A stretch of DNA of 64,000 bases from a virus: the IMG/VR virus record IMGVR_UViG_3300025132_000022, positions 1-64,000 of that record. The stretch is one strand, 5' to 3'. The notes below the pieces were generated by a model, which was not told where the DNA came from, searched no databases, and saw only the letters and a program-made list of their open reading frames with translations. Below, in pieces: positions 42,733-52,600 of the stretch. Made by a program: the position numbers and the translations under genes. How positions within the stretch are numbered: position 1 is the first letter of the stretch; every line of letters begins with the position of its first letter.

Positions 42733-44955
42733 TTATAACCTCTTAACTGCGTTCAGTCCATCAGCAACCATTTGACCAGCCGCCCTCTCACTCATAGATA
42801 GTTTCAAATTTGACTTTTTGGCTGCGATTTCATCAACTATACCTGTGATCTGCTTTATCATTTTTGCCAGAGCACCGTCCGCTTTAGCAGCGTAAAATTG
42901 ATCATCTTTGTTAAAAACTGGAGTTATGTAGTTGTTGGCAGTCTTTGGTCTCGCCATAACTGGTTGTGTAGATCCTGGTGATCCGAACCCGTCGTTTGTT
43001 TCTTTGGGAACGTATCTTGATTGACCCTGTGCTTGGACGTTCAGGTTGTAGGAACTATTGAGTCCAGGTCCTTCGGTCTTTTTTGCGCTGCCTGAAGAAG
43101 ATCCACCTGCGAACTTCATACCACCTCCACTCCCTCCGCCGAGGTCCTTGGCAAGGGCCCGTTGCACACGCGGACTAACTGCAGCGCCACCAGCGTCGGG
43201 AGTTGTCCTTGGGGCGGCGTTCTGTTGCATTTCCATTCTTTCTTGCTCCATACGAGGACCTTCTCTCTCTGAGATGCCACCCTCAAAAGCATTGAACGCT
43301 GCAATACCTCCTGTAGTGCCAACTATAGTGGCAATTGTGCTTGCTCCTGCGCCAAACTTGCCCGCTGCCATTGCGAACATGAGTCCTGCAAAAACTATCA
43401 AGTTATCTGAAAAGAAGTCGATAATCCCAACTACGTAATCGGTCAATTTTATAAGTCCTGTCGGGCCGCCGATCAAATCAGTTAATTGACCCGCTACCTC
43501 TTCCAATTTTGACATCAACTTTGTGCCCACATCTAACTGCTGTGCAACTAGCGCTTGAGTGTCCTGCATCGAAACCGCAACGTCGTCCAGGCGGGCTCGA
43601 TCTTCATCCATTATATCAACTTCTTCGTTAAAATATTGTTTTAATTGCGCCACGTCACCGCCGAAACCCAGATCGAAAGACATTCCTCTAAGTCGCCTTT
43701 CACTCATCTCGCCAATCGAGCGGCCCTCTCTTTTCAAGGAGTCCATTATGAGTTTTCTCTTCTCCGCAGGTGACTCTGCTGCTAGTAACGCTTGAGCGCT
43801 CACTATCGGTGCGCCGAATGCAACGTGTATACTTTGAGCGAATTTTGCTGCTCCTTCAAAAGTATCCATGTTTTCGTTCATCTGCAAGAGTTTGTTTACC
43901 TCTATGCCCAACTTACTAGACATCAAGGCAGTGTCTTTAAAGATCTTTTGTGACATTTCTGCTTCGAATCTTGCCAGTATCGGCATTGCGTTCTTAAAGT
44001 CTGACAGCATTTCATTTGCAGGTCGACCTAACTCTCTTGACACGCCTGTAAGATTGAAAAGAAGGTCTTTTGCCGCTTCGGGTGTTTGACCAAATGCCTT
44101 TACTTGTGTTCCGATAATCTGTGACTGAGTGTTCATATCAACGCCCAACTTACTAATCACACCCATGCCTGTCGCAAGTGCTTTCAGTTGTGAGTCTGGA
44201 CCTGTAGTTAGTTCTGAAAATGATAAAAAGTTTTGTTTTAGAGATGAGGCGGCCTCTGCGGCGACGCCCTCAAGATTGGTACCTATCGCACCCATTGCTC
44301 TTGCAGTCTCACCAACGTCTAACTGGTCCCTGGTGATTTGTGCTGTTGAGAACAACTTCGCTCTCGCCTTGTCTCCCCTAAGCATCGTCTCAAACATTTT
44401 CGTGGTGATTGAAACCAATATGTTCGAAAATGTTAGTGTTTGAGATATCCCTTTCGCAAACCCCTCGATTAATCCTTTCTTACTTAAGTCCCCGAAACCC
44501 TTTGATATGCCAAACGTCGCCTGAAGCAACCTTTCCGCTGCTGCTTCTCCTTTTTGCATAGATGCACGAACATTCTCTTCAAGTTTGATCGCATCCCTGA
44601 GCGCCTTGAATCTGGACCTTGCTGCTTCGAGTTGTTCTTCATCCAACTCCTTTTGAGTCACCATGAACTCTATCTTTCTTTTAAGATCAGATGCTTCCTG
44701 GTTCAATAATTCAAGTTTTTTGTCCTCAAGATTAATGACTCCCTCAAACTTATCAGACTGTTCATTGAAGAGTTTTCTTATGTCGTCGTATCTTTTTGAA
44801 ATTTCTTCGACGGGCATGCCGCGTATGTCCATGACAGACTCGCCGAGGACTTCTTTGATCGCGATAAGAAAACCTTCAATTAATTTTGGATCTATATTTG
44901 AGTTTTTTGCCGCCTCGATGAGTTGTTCGGTCAGTTTCTTACTATCTTCACTCAT
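42733..44955 (-). CDS. Tape-measure protein, second copy
   Basis: 740 residues. Helical with coiled-coil start (NLEDKKLELLNQEASDLKRK), then ATFGISKGFGDLSKKGLIEG, FAKGISQTLTFSNILVSITT, a long helical middle, a hydrophobic segment (LIVFAGLMFAMAAGKFG) and a low-complexity end. It is homologous to the next upstream gene product over much of its length (see findings). Tape-measure proteins fill the tube and set tail length. ATG 44955 overlaps the upstream stop by four bases. Confidence 0.85.
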   Translation of the reverse strand: MSEDSKKLTEQLIEAAKNSNIDPKLIEGFLIAIKEVLGESVMDIRGMPVEEISKRYDDIRKLFNEQSDKFEGVINLEDKKLELLNQEASDLKRKIEFMVTQKELDEEQLEAARSRFKALRDAIKLEENVRASMQKGEAAAERLLQATFGISKGFGDLSKKGLIEGFAKGISQTLTFSNILVSITTKMFETMLRGDKARAKLFSTAQITRDQLDVGETARAMGAIGTNLEGVAAEAASSLKQNFLSFSELTTGPDSQLKALATGMGVISKLGVDMNTQSQIIGTQVKAFGQTPEAAKDLLFNLTGVSRELGRPANEMLSDFKNAMPILARFEAEMSQKIFKDTALMSSKLGIEVNKLLQMNENMDTFEGAAKFAQSIHVAFGAPIVSAQALLAAESPAEKRKLIMDSLKREGRSIGEMSERRLRGMSFDLGFGGDVAQLKQYFNEEVDIMDEDRARLDDVAVSMQDTQALVAQQLDVGTKLMSKLEEVAGQLTDLIGGPTGLIKLTDYVVGIIDFFSDNLIVFAGLMFAMAAGKFGAGASTIATIVGTTGGIAAFNAFEGGISEREGPRMEQERMEMQQNAAPRTTPDAGGAAVSPRVQRALAKDLGGGSGGGMKFAGGSSSGSAKKTEGPGLNSSYNLNVQAQGQSRYVPKETNDGFGSPGSTQPVMARPKTANNYITPVFNKDDQFYAAKADGALAKMIKQITGIVDEIAAKKSNLKLSMSERAAGQMVADGLNAVKRL

Positions 44956-47573
44956 GCGAGTCCTCCATTAGTAGCAGCATAGGTTTTCCCCCCGACTTCA
45001 AGAGAAACGCTGGTCTCTGAATCCCTTAGAGTAATTAGTCCCTTCCTTAAATTGTCTAATCCTTCTAGAAGCGCGCCGTCATCTCTTGCTGTTTGGAAAT
45101 CCTTCTTTTTCATCGGCACAGCCTTCATTGCGGTGGGGGAGTCATTGATACTCAAAAGTTCACTGGATCTGTCTTTTGCTCGGTAACTTGGCTCAGTGAC
45201 GACATTCGTCTTTCCTCGCGCCAGAGCGTTGTTTTGCAACTTGGCGGCCTTGCCAACAAGTTTGCCGTCTGAGAATCCCATACCCTTCATGAGAGGTAAA
45301 ATTATATTATCCGAAAATGCCTGACCTATGGCAGATGCGCCTAACAATCGTCCGAGATATTGCCCCAACATACTACCAGCAGCGCGCAGGACCAGTCCAA
45401 CAATGAATCCTAAACCAGGCGCTGCAATGTTCAGCGCGTTGCCGATCACTGCGCCTCCAAGACCACCCAACCATCCGCCAAGGGCACCCGTCAATGCCTC
45501 AACTATAGCTCTTGACTTTGCTTTTAGGTCCAAATCGTCTCGACTCATTATAAGAGCAGTCTCACCTGCAGCGAAAAGAAACTCTATAATGGGAAATTTA
45601 GAAATCGTTTTCAAGATCTTGCTGTTGCTCAACGCTGATCCGATTTTGCTTGCGTACCTGGACAATATACCGCCGCTGGACTGCGCTGCTGCTCCGCCAA
45701 GTGCTTTAGTTCCCTCTTTGACTCCCATTTCGGTTACTTCGCCCGCAACAGTTGATGTGGCTACGGTTCCAAAGATCGTTTTTCCTATTTGTTTCAAGCA
45801 CCCACCAGCGCCGAGGGCGTTGTTTGCGGTGTTAACTGCTTTTTGGGCATTTATTGTTGCCTTGAGTGCTGTGATTTCCATCTTAAGCGCGGGTATTCTG
45901 ATCGTTTCGTCGACTTTAGATTTAAGATATGCTGCGCTGGCAGCGGCACCTGCAGCTAAGATAAGAGGTGCAGATATTTTCGAATGATCTGCCAAAAACG
46001 AGACTGCTCGGGTTATCGCAGGCATTGCCCTATAGATTGCAGAGTTTAGTCTCTGAACCAACTTCGCCATTGCTGCATCTATTCTGTCCGCTTGGGACAA
46101 GGATTCTCCAACATCTTTTATTATCTCTTCATCAGTCGCTGGACCTTCTTGGTTGGCGACGGCCTCATTAAAATCCGTGAACTGCCCTCTTACTATCTTC
46201 TGGAAGTTCTCAGCACTGACCCCTGCGGAACCCATATATCCCTGCATTGCCCTGATGACTCTTTGGTTAGGCGTTCCAAACTGTGCCTCCGCTTTCTGAT
46301 ATGCGTCGGCAATCATCTTAACCTTACCTGAAGCGTCAGCAGCGAGCAAGGCGACTCCATTTATAAAAGAACCTCCAAGTAAAGAATTCAACTTTGCTGC
46401 GGTCTTAAGTGCGTTTTCAGAAGTATCCAAATCCTCTGTCATTGCCATCAAGTCTTCCACTTTGATGTTTGCTTGTCTTGCCGTCGCAGCGAGTCTGGAG
46501 AACATCTGCGGTGCCTTACGCCCAAAACGAGCATACGTGGGCAAGGTTTTTGCAAAACTATCAAACGTCTCCTGTTGTGTCATTCCAGATTCTTTACCCA
46601 TCTTATAAAGAGTTTTAACCGTGGTATCCATCTCTTTTGATCCCATTCCGATACCCACCGACAAACTCTGATATATACTTCCCATTGCGGTTGTGGAAAC
46701 ACCCAGTTTTTTAAGTCTTCCAGACATCTTTGACATTTGAACAATTTCACCAGAATCTTTAAACTGCCTAAAGACCTTCATCTCTGACTGTAAGTCCGCT
46801 ACCACTTCAGCAGAGGCCATCAGACTACCTGGTCCGTATGCCGACGTAAGATCAGAACTTATATCAAGCAGTTCTTGTGTAAAATCACTCATCCCAGATC
46901 TTCTGAAGAGTTCACCTCTTGCCTTATCAGCAGTAACTGCCTGTTCTAGCATCTTTTTGGTGAGAGACATCAATATATTGGTCGCGGTAAGTGTCTCTTT
47001 CATCCCCTTGGCAAATCCTTGCACCGAAGCGAGGATACCGCCTGGACCGTCGAACGACTTACTGATACCAAGTGTGGACTGTAGCGTCTTTTCTGCAATG
47101 GCAGCGCCCTTACTCACGCCTTTCTGAAATCTGGCCTCTACTTCGAGTTGCTTCTTGAGTTGCTTATATATTTCTTGTGCGCGTTTAGCGGCGTCTGATG
47201 CCAGTTCACCTGCGACGGCGTATTTCTCTATATTATACTTAATTCTAGACATCTGCTGTCTAATAATTTGAGACTTTACCTGACTTGCTTCTTCCGTATC
47301 GTATGAGAGGTATTTTTTTGCATTTTCAAATGCCTCGGCATCCTTTTTAAATTGTAAAAGTATTTTACTGAAAAAGTCATTGGAATCCTGTAGTCCAGAA
47401 CCCCCTTTTTCGCGCCGTGCAATAATCCTTTCATACTCAGAAAAAATCGACTTAATAAGCGCTTGATCTGACTCGCTTATCTCAGGGGGTTCGCCGTCTT
47501 TGGGATTGTATTCACCACCTGTCTGGAACTTTCTAAATAGTGCGTCTAATTTTTGCGGATCTATGAAAGCCAT
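44952..47573 (-). CDS. Tape-measure protein, first copy
   Basis: 873 residues, helical. Conserved blocks shared with the following gene: TLGISKSFDGPGGILASVQG, FAKGMKETLTATNILMSLTK, DKARGELFRRSGM, TLPTYARFGRKAPQ. Near the middle are hydrophobic, Gly/Ala-rich segments (APLILAAGAAASAAYL and GGWLGGLGGAVIGNALNI) that may insert into the host membrane during DNA ejection. ATG 47573. The octamer ACTATTTA lies at 47534-47541, but inside this coding region. Confidence 0.88.
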   Translation of the reverse strand: MAFIDPQKLDALFRKFQTGGEYNPKDGEPPEISESDQALIKSIFSEYERIIARREKGGSGLQDSNDFFSKILLQFKKDAEAFENAKKYLSYDTEEASQVKSQIIRQQMSRIKYNIEKYAVAGELASDAAKRAQEIYKQLKKQLEVEARFQKGVSKGAAIAEKTLQSTLGISKSFDGPGGILASVQGFAKGMKETLTATNILMSLTKKMLEQAVTADKARGELFRRSGMSDFTQELLDISSDLTSAYGPGSLMASAEVVADLQSEMKVFRQFKDSGEIVQMSKMSGRLKKLGVSTTAMGSIYQSLSVGIGMGSKEMDTTVKTLYKMGKESGMTQQETFDSFAKTLPTYARFGRKAPQMFSRLAATARQANIKVEDLMAMTEDLDTSENALKTAAKLNSLLGGSFINGVALLAADASGKVKMIADAYQKAEAQFGTPNQRVIRAMQGYMGSAGVSAENFQKIVRGQFTDFNEAVANQEGPATDEEIIKDVGESLSQADRIDAAMAKLVQRLNSAIYRAMPAITRAVSFLADHSKISAPLILAAGAAASAAYLKSKVDETIRIPALKMEITALKATINAQKAVNTANNALGAGGCLKQIGKTIFGTVATSTVAGEVTEMGVKEGTKALGGAAAQSSGGILSRYASKIGSALSNSKILKTISKFPIIEFLFAAGETALIMSRDDLDLKAKSRAIVEALTGALGGWLGGLGGAVIGNALNIAAPGLGFIVGLVLRAAGSMLGQYLGRLLGASAIGQAFSDNIILPLMKGMGFSDGKLVGKAAKLQNNALARGKTNVVTEPSYRAKDRSSELLSINDSPTAMKAVPMKKKDFQTARDDGALLEGLDNLRKGLITLRDSETSVSLEVGGKTYAATNGGLA

Positions 47574-47584
47574 TTAGCAGTCCT

Positions 47585-47893
47585 CTACTTAAATGGCCAA
47601 ACTAATCCTGTATCTCTTTCAAAAGATTTGATTGACCTATCTAACTTAAATTTGTCTCGAAACGTTTTAGGATTGTTCAGTCCGTACTGGGACAACGACG
47701 AGATATATCTTTTCTCTCCTGCCAGCGTCTTAACAAACGAATCTACTTGCTGTGGTGACCCCTTGACGGAGACTGGAAAGTATTCTCCAGTAAACAGAGC
47801 ATCCAGAATTAGTCTCAATCTTGCGCCCATAGCAACCAAGAAACTTTCGTCTATCTTGCTAAAGTCAATTACAATTGGTTTTCTTTTGTTCAT
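47585..47893 (-). CDS. Conserved-type T4-like virion/assembly protein, 102 aa
   Basis: Start ATG 47893 follows GGAG by seven bases; a GTG at 47905 is upstream in frame. KPIVIDFSKIDESFLVAMGA, then FPVSVKGSPQQVDSFVKTLA, GEKRYISSL and FERDTGLVWPFK match a family found in T4-like marine phages near tail genes. Role not known. An ACTATTTA motif (47909-47916) lies 15 bases upstream, the shortest spacing of the set. Confidence 0.7.
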   Translation of the reverse strand: MNKRKPIVIDFSKIDESFLVAMGARLRLILDALFTGEYFPVSVKGSPQQVDSFVKTLAGEKRYISSLSQYGLNNPKTFRDKFKLDRSIKSFERDTGLVWPFK

Positions 47894-47908
47894 AGGGGTC
47901 TCCACCAG

Positions 47909-47916
47909 TAAATAGT
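47909..47916 (-). promoter_or_regulatory. ACTATTTA motif, candidate late promoter element
   Basis: Abuts the stop of 47917-48078, 15 bases before ATG 47893. Confidence 0.4.
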
Positions 47917-48078
47917 TTACTTCTTTGCCTTTTCCATTTCTTTGTTCCTTTCTTCAAAGTATTTAGAAAGTCTCTCAACAAACCACCTTCTGATGGTAAC
48001 AGGTAAGTCGTAAACATCGAAATAGTTCCAATTGCCGTGCTGAACAAGATAGAATATCTGTTCATGAACGTGCAACAT
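47917..48078 (-). CDS. Small assembly protein, gp51/tail-chaperone-like
   Basis: 53 residues from ATG 48078: MLHVHEQIFYLVQHGNWNYF, then DVYDLPVTIRRWFVERLSKY, ending EKAKK. The pattern resembles small assembly proteins that follow gp26-like hub genes in T4-like phages (T4 gene 51). No ribosome site is seen. The frame is open upstream into the previous gene, crossing a seven-base T run (48097-48103), so it could also be made as a frameshift extension of that gene. Confidence 0.65.
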   Translation of the reverse strand: MLHVHEQIFYLVQHGNWNYFDVYDLPVTIRRWFVERLSKYFEERNKEMEKAKK

Positions 48079-48082
48079 ATAG

Positions 48083-48940
48083 TCAGATGTCAGGCCAAAA
48101 AAACGTGGCCTCCAGGGGAACCTCCGTTTCGGTTTCCGCACCGCAATACATACACTCAAAGTCCTCTCTGAGTCTAACCGCTGGAACTAACTGGGAGTAG
48201 TTCTTTCTAAGGAATCTGGAATCCCTTGCTGGCATGTCGCCGATCATGTCGTTTAAATCCGAAGGATCAGATGTTCCATCAACCGAAACGATGATCGACT
48301 TTAAAAAATCAGTAGTGTTGGTTTCTGCTAATTTGTTCTTCTTTTTTGTGTTGATCCTGTTGGACATTCGAGTCTCATCCCTAGACGTCATAAGTCTAAC
48401 AGTAACCTGAAGACCTGATGTCGGAAGTGTGGTGTCAAAGTTACCATCTCTGTTTAGGGTGAAGTGCTCTGACTGTTCAAACTTTTCAAAATACTTATGA
48501 TAGTCTGTAAGGTCTACCGTTACATCACACTCTGTACTGCACTCTGGGCAAACAATCTTCACCTCATACTCGGGTCCATATCCCGTCACTCTTGCGGCAA
48601 CCATAATTGCCGACTTGTCGCCAATCAAGAGATCAGGAACCCTGATGTTCTGATCGACAAGAATATTTTGAATAAATTTATCAATCGCTACACCTTTTCT
48701 CAAAAGAGAAGGAGAAGTAAGAATATCTTCATCCCTTGCGGTCATGAATCTTATTTCCACCGTCTCTTGTCGGTGTAAGGGATGATTCTGGGGATAGAAC
48801 AGTCCCTTTGATGGTAGTTCGACAAATTCCGTGTTTGCTGTTCTTCTGACTGTTTGTACTGTCTGGTCCAACTGTCGGGGAGTTGGTTCTGTTTTTTCAG
48901 GAGGCGCTTGTTGCGCCATCCTATTTGAATTTCTGCTCAT
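48083..48940 (-). CDS. Baseplate hub protein, gp26-like
   Basis: 285 residues. FVELPSKGLFYPQNHPLHRQ, then TARDEDILTSPSLLRKG, a zinc-type pair (VCPECSTECDVTV and CMYCGAE), and RFLRKNYSQLVPAVRL fit the gp26-like hub/assembly proteins of T4-like phages. Ends EATFFWPDI, where GTTTTTTTGG in the message could allow a frameshift into the small downstream frame. ATG 48940; the next gene starts only five bases after the stop. Confidence 0.8.
   Translation of the reverse strand: MSRNSNRMAQQAPPEKTEPTPRQLDQTVQTVRRTANTEFVELPSKGLFYPQNHPLHRQETVEIRFMTARDEDILTSPSLLRKGVAIDKFIQNILVDQNIRVPDLLIGDKSAIMVAARVTGYGPEYEVKIVCPECSTECDVTVDLTDYHKYFEKFEQSEHFTLNRDGNFDTTLPTSGLQVTVRLMTSRDETRMSNRINTKKKNKLAETNTTDFLKSIIVSVDGTSDPSDLNDMIGDMPARDSRFLRKNYSQLVPAVRLREDFECMYCGAETETEVPLEATFFWPDI
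48097..48103 (-). other. Seven-base T run at 3' end of the gp26-like gene
   Basis: Coding strand ACG TTT TTT TGG. A -2 (or +1) slip here would join the gp26-like frame to the 53-residue frame downstream. Confidence 0.35.
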
Positions 48941-48992
48941 TAAAACCTCACTTTACTAAAACTATTATAAACTAAAATAAATATCTTTTTTA

Positions 48993-49622
48993 CTAATTCG
49001 TTCCTGGTGCTAATCCAGAAAGTCCTGCTGCAGCACCGATTCCAGAGTTCTGTACCTGGGCAAGTGCACCTCTATTTGATTTCGATGGATCTTTTAACTC
49101 AAGATTTGCCCAATCGTATCTCATTGTAAGTTCCACGTTTACAAGGTCATCTGCCTCGTAGTCCAAGTCGCCGAAGTTCACACTCTTAATCCATGGATTG
49201 TACAAAGACCACGTTTCGATTGGTTGTCCAATCTCATTGATCGTGTGAATATAAACTCTCCCTCCAACAGCACTCGTTGCTGCCTTCTTGGAGAAGGTAA
49301 CAACCTTACTGTCCTGACCTCTAGAGTCATTTAAGAAGTTGTGTGGTGGAACGTACCCAGACAACTCAATAAGATCAAGCATCGTCTTTGAGGCATCTGG
49401 ATCCACTGGGTCGACAAGAGTCATACTAATCTCTTCCCATTCTAATCTACCAGGGTAATAGAACTTATAGTTGATGAAACTGTGTTCAGATTCTGAAACT
49501 GAAAAGTTCGGTTTACCTGTAGTCTTTACAATCCATTGCGGAATGCCGTTAAACGATAACAAAAATCTATATTTTCTCTTTGGCTCAATTGAAGCATCGG
49601 ACCAAAATTTCTGAATTGCCAT
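48993..49622 (-). CDS. Tail tube protein (gp19-like)
   Basis: 209 residues. The tube fold: KYRFLLSFNGIPQWIVKTTG, EHSFINYKFYYPGRLEWEEI, SMTLVDPVDPDASKTMLDLI and NVELTMRYDWANLEL. Hundreds of copies stack into the inner tube of the contractile tail. It has a strong ribosome site (GGAGGATTTTTATA before ATG 49622) and an ACTATTTA element, fitting high late expression. The C-terminal 40 residues are Gly/Ala/Ser-rich. Confidence 0.9.
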   Translation of the reverse strand: MAIQKFWSDASIEPKRKYRFLLSFNGIPQWIVKTTGKPNFSVSESEHSFINYKFYYPGRLEWEEISMTLVDPVDPDASKTMLDLIELSGYVPPHNFLNDSRGQDSKVVTFSKKAATSAVGGRVYIHTINEIGQPIETWSLYNPWIKSVNFGDLDYEADDLVNVELTMRYDWANLELKDPSKSNRGALAQVQNSGIGAAAGLSGLAPGTN

Positions 49623-49645
49623 TATAAAAATCCTCCTAACACTAT

Positions 49646-49653
49646 TAAATAGT
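49646..49653 (-). promoter_or_regulatory. ACTATTTA motif, candidate late promoter element
   Basis: 23 bases before the tube ATG; forms part of the palindrome CACTATT-A-AATAGTG (49640-49654). Confidence 0.45.
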
Positions 49654-49665
49654 GTCTATTATTTT

Positions 49666-52600
49666 TTAATCTTCAAATGATGCGCCAGAGTTGGTAATCA
49701 CAAAATCGATTGCGATGAACTCAATTGCTCTAGCAGGCTTCAAGAAGATCTTTGCGTACATAATGTTTCTATCAATCAGGTCTGGGGTCGTTGTTGTGCC
49801 GTCAAGAACAACCTTAAACTCGGTAAGACCAAATCTAGATTTAACGCTATCTAAGAACGGTTCTACTGAACCACGGAATCTATCCCAAGTTGCCTGAACG
49901 TTCTGGTCGAACAACAAGGTCGCTGCTCTTCTGGAAATCTCTTTCTTGACGAAAATCATCAAGCGACGGACGTTAATTCTATCCAGTGCTGAAGGTGTCG
50001 CCTGAAGAGTCTTCTGACCGAAGACAACAATACCCTCTGCTGGGAACTGTGCGATTGGATTGATATTTGCTTCGTACAGTTCGTCTCTTTCTCTTGAAGA
50101 AACTCTCTGTGATACAGCAAGAACTGGCAATCCGCCCGCTCCGTCAGACAACCCACCTCTGGTGAATCCCGCTGGTGCGAACCAAAGTTCAGACTTGGCC
50201 TGAGTGCTGCCAAAAGTTCCAAGAGCGGTTACAGATGGTGGTACCCACACTTGTCTACCATTGATTTGATCTGAGATCTTTACCCATGGGTAGAATGCAC
50301 AAGCGTAACTTGTATCAAGACCTCTGTTTTCTAGGGAGTCTACCGCGTTTCTGACCTTAGAGTTTTGTACTCTTGTCTTGAAATCATCCTTGTTTTCAGT
50401 TGATGGAATGTACCCACCATTTTCGATATCAATAACCGCGAGGGCGTCTGCTCTGTCCTCACAAGTCCTGATAGCGTGGTTTGTAACCCTAGTATTGGTG
50501 ATGCCAGGAAGTGCTAGAGAATTCATCTCAACAACCTCTGGGTCTGACACTGAATCGATCGCTCTCTTGAGGGATGCAATTTCATAAGAAGTTGTCTCAT
50601 CGCCAGATGAGAACTTGGAATTTCTAAAAGGTTCTTTTTCCGTGATATCAAATCCGTCAAACCCACCATACACTGGAACTGTGAATTTTGCAAACCCTGC
50701 CTTGACAAGATCCTTATATCCACCTCTTTTCGCCGTGTAAGATCTATCATTTGCTCTTGAACCACTCACGTAAACTGCTGTACCAACATCCGCTGGTGCA
50801 ATTGACCCCTGACTCTTTCCAAGTGCAGATCCTACGGACCCTGACTTACTAACAATCACGAGGTCATCCAGTGTGAACATGAAAGATGTCTCGATCGTTG
50901 TCGAGTTTGCTGAAGCGTCGTAGTTGCCCTTGGAGAGGAACCCGCTACCCATTCTCCTGGTTACGTCAACAAAAGATGGATCAAACTTAGTGTCCGTTGG
51001 TGTCCTGTATGTAGAAACGCCAAAGTAGGAGTTTTTAGCATTTGACAGACCTTCTGATGAAGCCGTGAGTCGAAGTGGTAGTGTTGGGTATAACAAAGAT
51101 GCTGTGGTATGGGTTGGAAGTCCCAAAACAATCATGTTCGTATGTGCTGCAGACTTTGCACCCTTGTGACAATCTGTAGTCTTAAAGACAACATCTGAAG
51201 ATTCTGCAGTTGTTACTGACCCAGATGTTGCGGTTATATATTTACCCCCGACAGCACTTGCAGTAACTTGCACGGTAAATGCGCCGTATCCAGTGCCGAC
51301 TTTTTGATCATGAGTAATGAGATTACCTGTCTTGTATCTAGGCGGACCATAGAAACCAAAAGGTATTAGCGCTGGATCTGTTACGCCGTTGTCGACATCT
51401 TGATCAACCAACACTCTAAAGAAGGAAGACTGGTTTGGGTAGTTTCCATAGACTCTGTATCTCTTGTCTACATCATCCCATTCTCTGTACTGGTCACCAA
51501 CTTTTCTACCAACATAGTTATTTGAGTTTGGATTTAAACTGCACTGAGAAAATCTCTCTAGAACAAATGGTCTCGCGTCATTGTCTGATATTCTTCTGAC
51601 CAAGATAGAGAAAGTTCCATAGGGATCTATGTCATTGCCAGGTTTAACATCCGTTATTGAGACTTTTAAGTATCTGGTGTTCCACCCGCCATCGTTAATG
51701 CCACAAAATCTAAACAACTTCTGCATGGCAGCAGCTTTGTACCCTGCGCCAGTAGCGTTCAAGTCTTGACCGAAGATCCAAGGTGTTCTAGAATCCTGGT
51801 TTGGCAATTGTCTGACTAGTCCGTTTGCAGTTCCATGCAATGGTACGATCATTGCAGAAAGTGAGTTGTCTGCGGACAGGGCACCTTGGTGCAGTGTCCC
51901 ACTTACTCCTGAAAATCCATGATGATCTCTAACAAATCTATCAAACGTCTCTCCCAAGAAGTACTTATGCATACCTGCTGTCTGGGTTGTATCGCTGTTA
52001 GTTAAAGTAGGATTGGTATTAAAGACCTTTCTAATGTACTTATCTGAATTTCTGTCAAAGTTGAAGGTAACCTTCCTCTCTGCCTTAGTTCCATCAGTCA
52101 ACAAAGCATTGAACTCCATCTTTGAAGCATCGGATGACTCTATCAGTACGTGTGATCCAGTACCATGCACTCTGCCTGCTGGAAAGTTTCCTCTGGTGCC
52201 TCTAAGGTGCGCTAAGTTACCTGAAAGTGCCATTGTGCCTGCTTGTAGATAAAAAATTGCTCCAAGAGTCCCTGACATCGTGCCGAAGTGATCGAGTGCA
52301 AACTGCGTGCTGCTCACAAGGTTATGTTGACCGTGCATTGATTCTCGTCTGTCTACGCCACCTGTAGAAAAAAGGTATAAACCGTAAACTGAGGACAAAG
52401 TTGAATCTTTCGCATCCAAACTACTATCTAGCGTCCACCCTGCAGAACCCGCAGAGGTTGCTTGGGCATCCTCGGTACCAAGAAGTCTTACGACATTAAC
52501 TGGTCCACTGTTTCTTAAAAATGCTTGTGCAGCATAAGCAGCATACGTTGGTGCTGTCTCATTACCTTCACGCCAAATATCGCCACCTTTTCCACCTGGA

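Noticed and set aside
45328-45987. 219-codon plus-strand open frame
   Set aside because: Shadow of the tape-measure gene; Pro/Ala-rich product typical of an antisense frame, and no ribosome site.
47534-47541. Another ACTATTTA copy
   Set aside because: It lies inside the tape-measure coding region shortly after its start, encoding part of the protein; not upstream of a gene start, so not counted.
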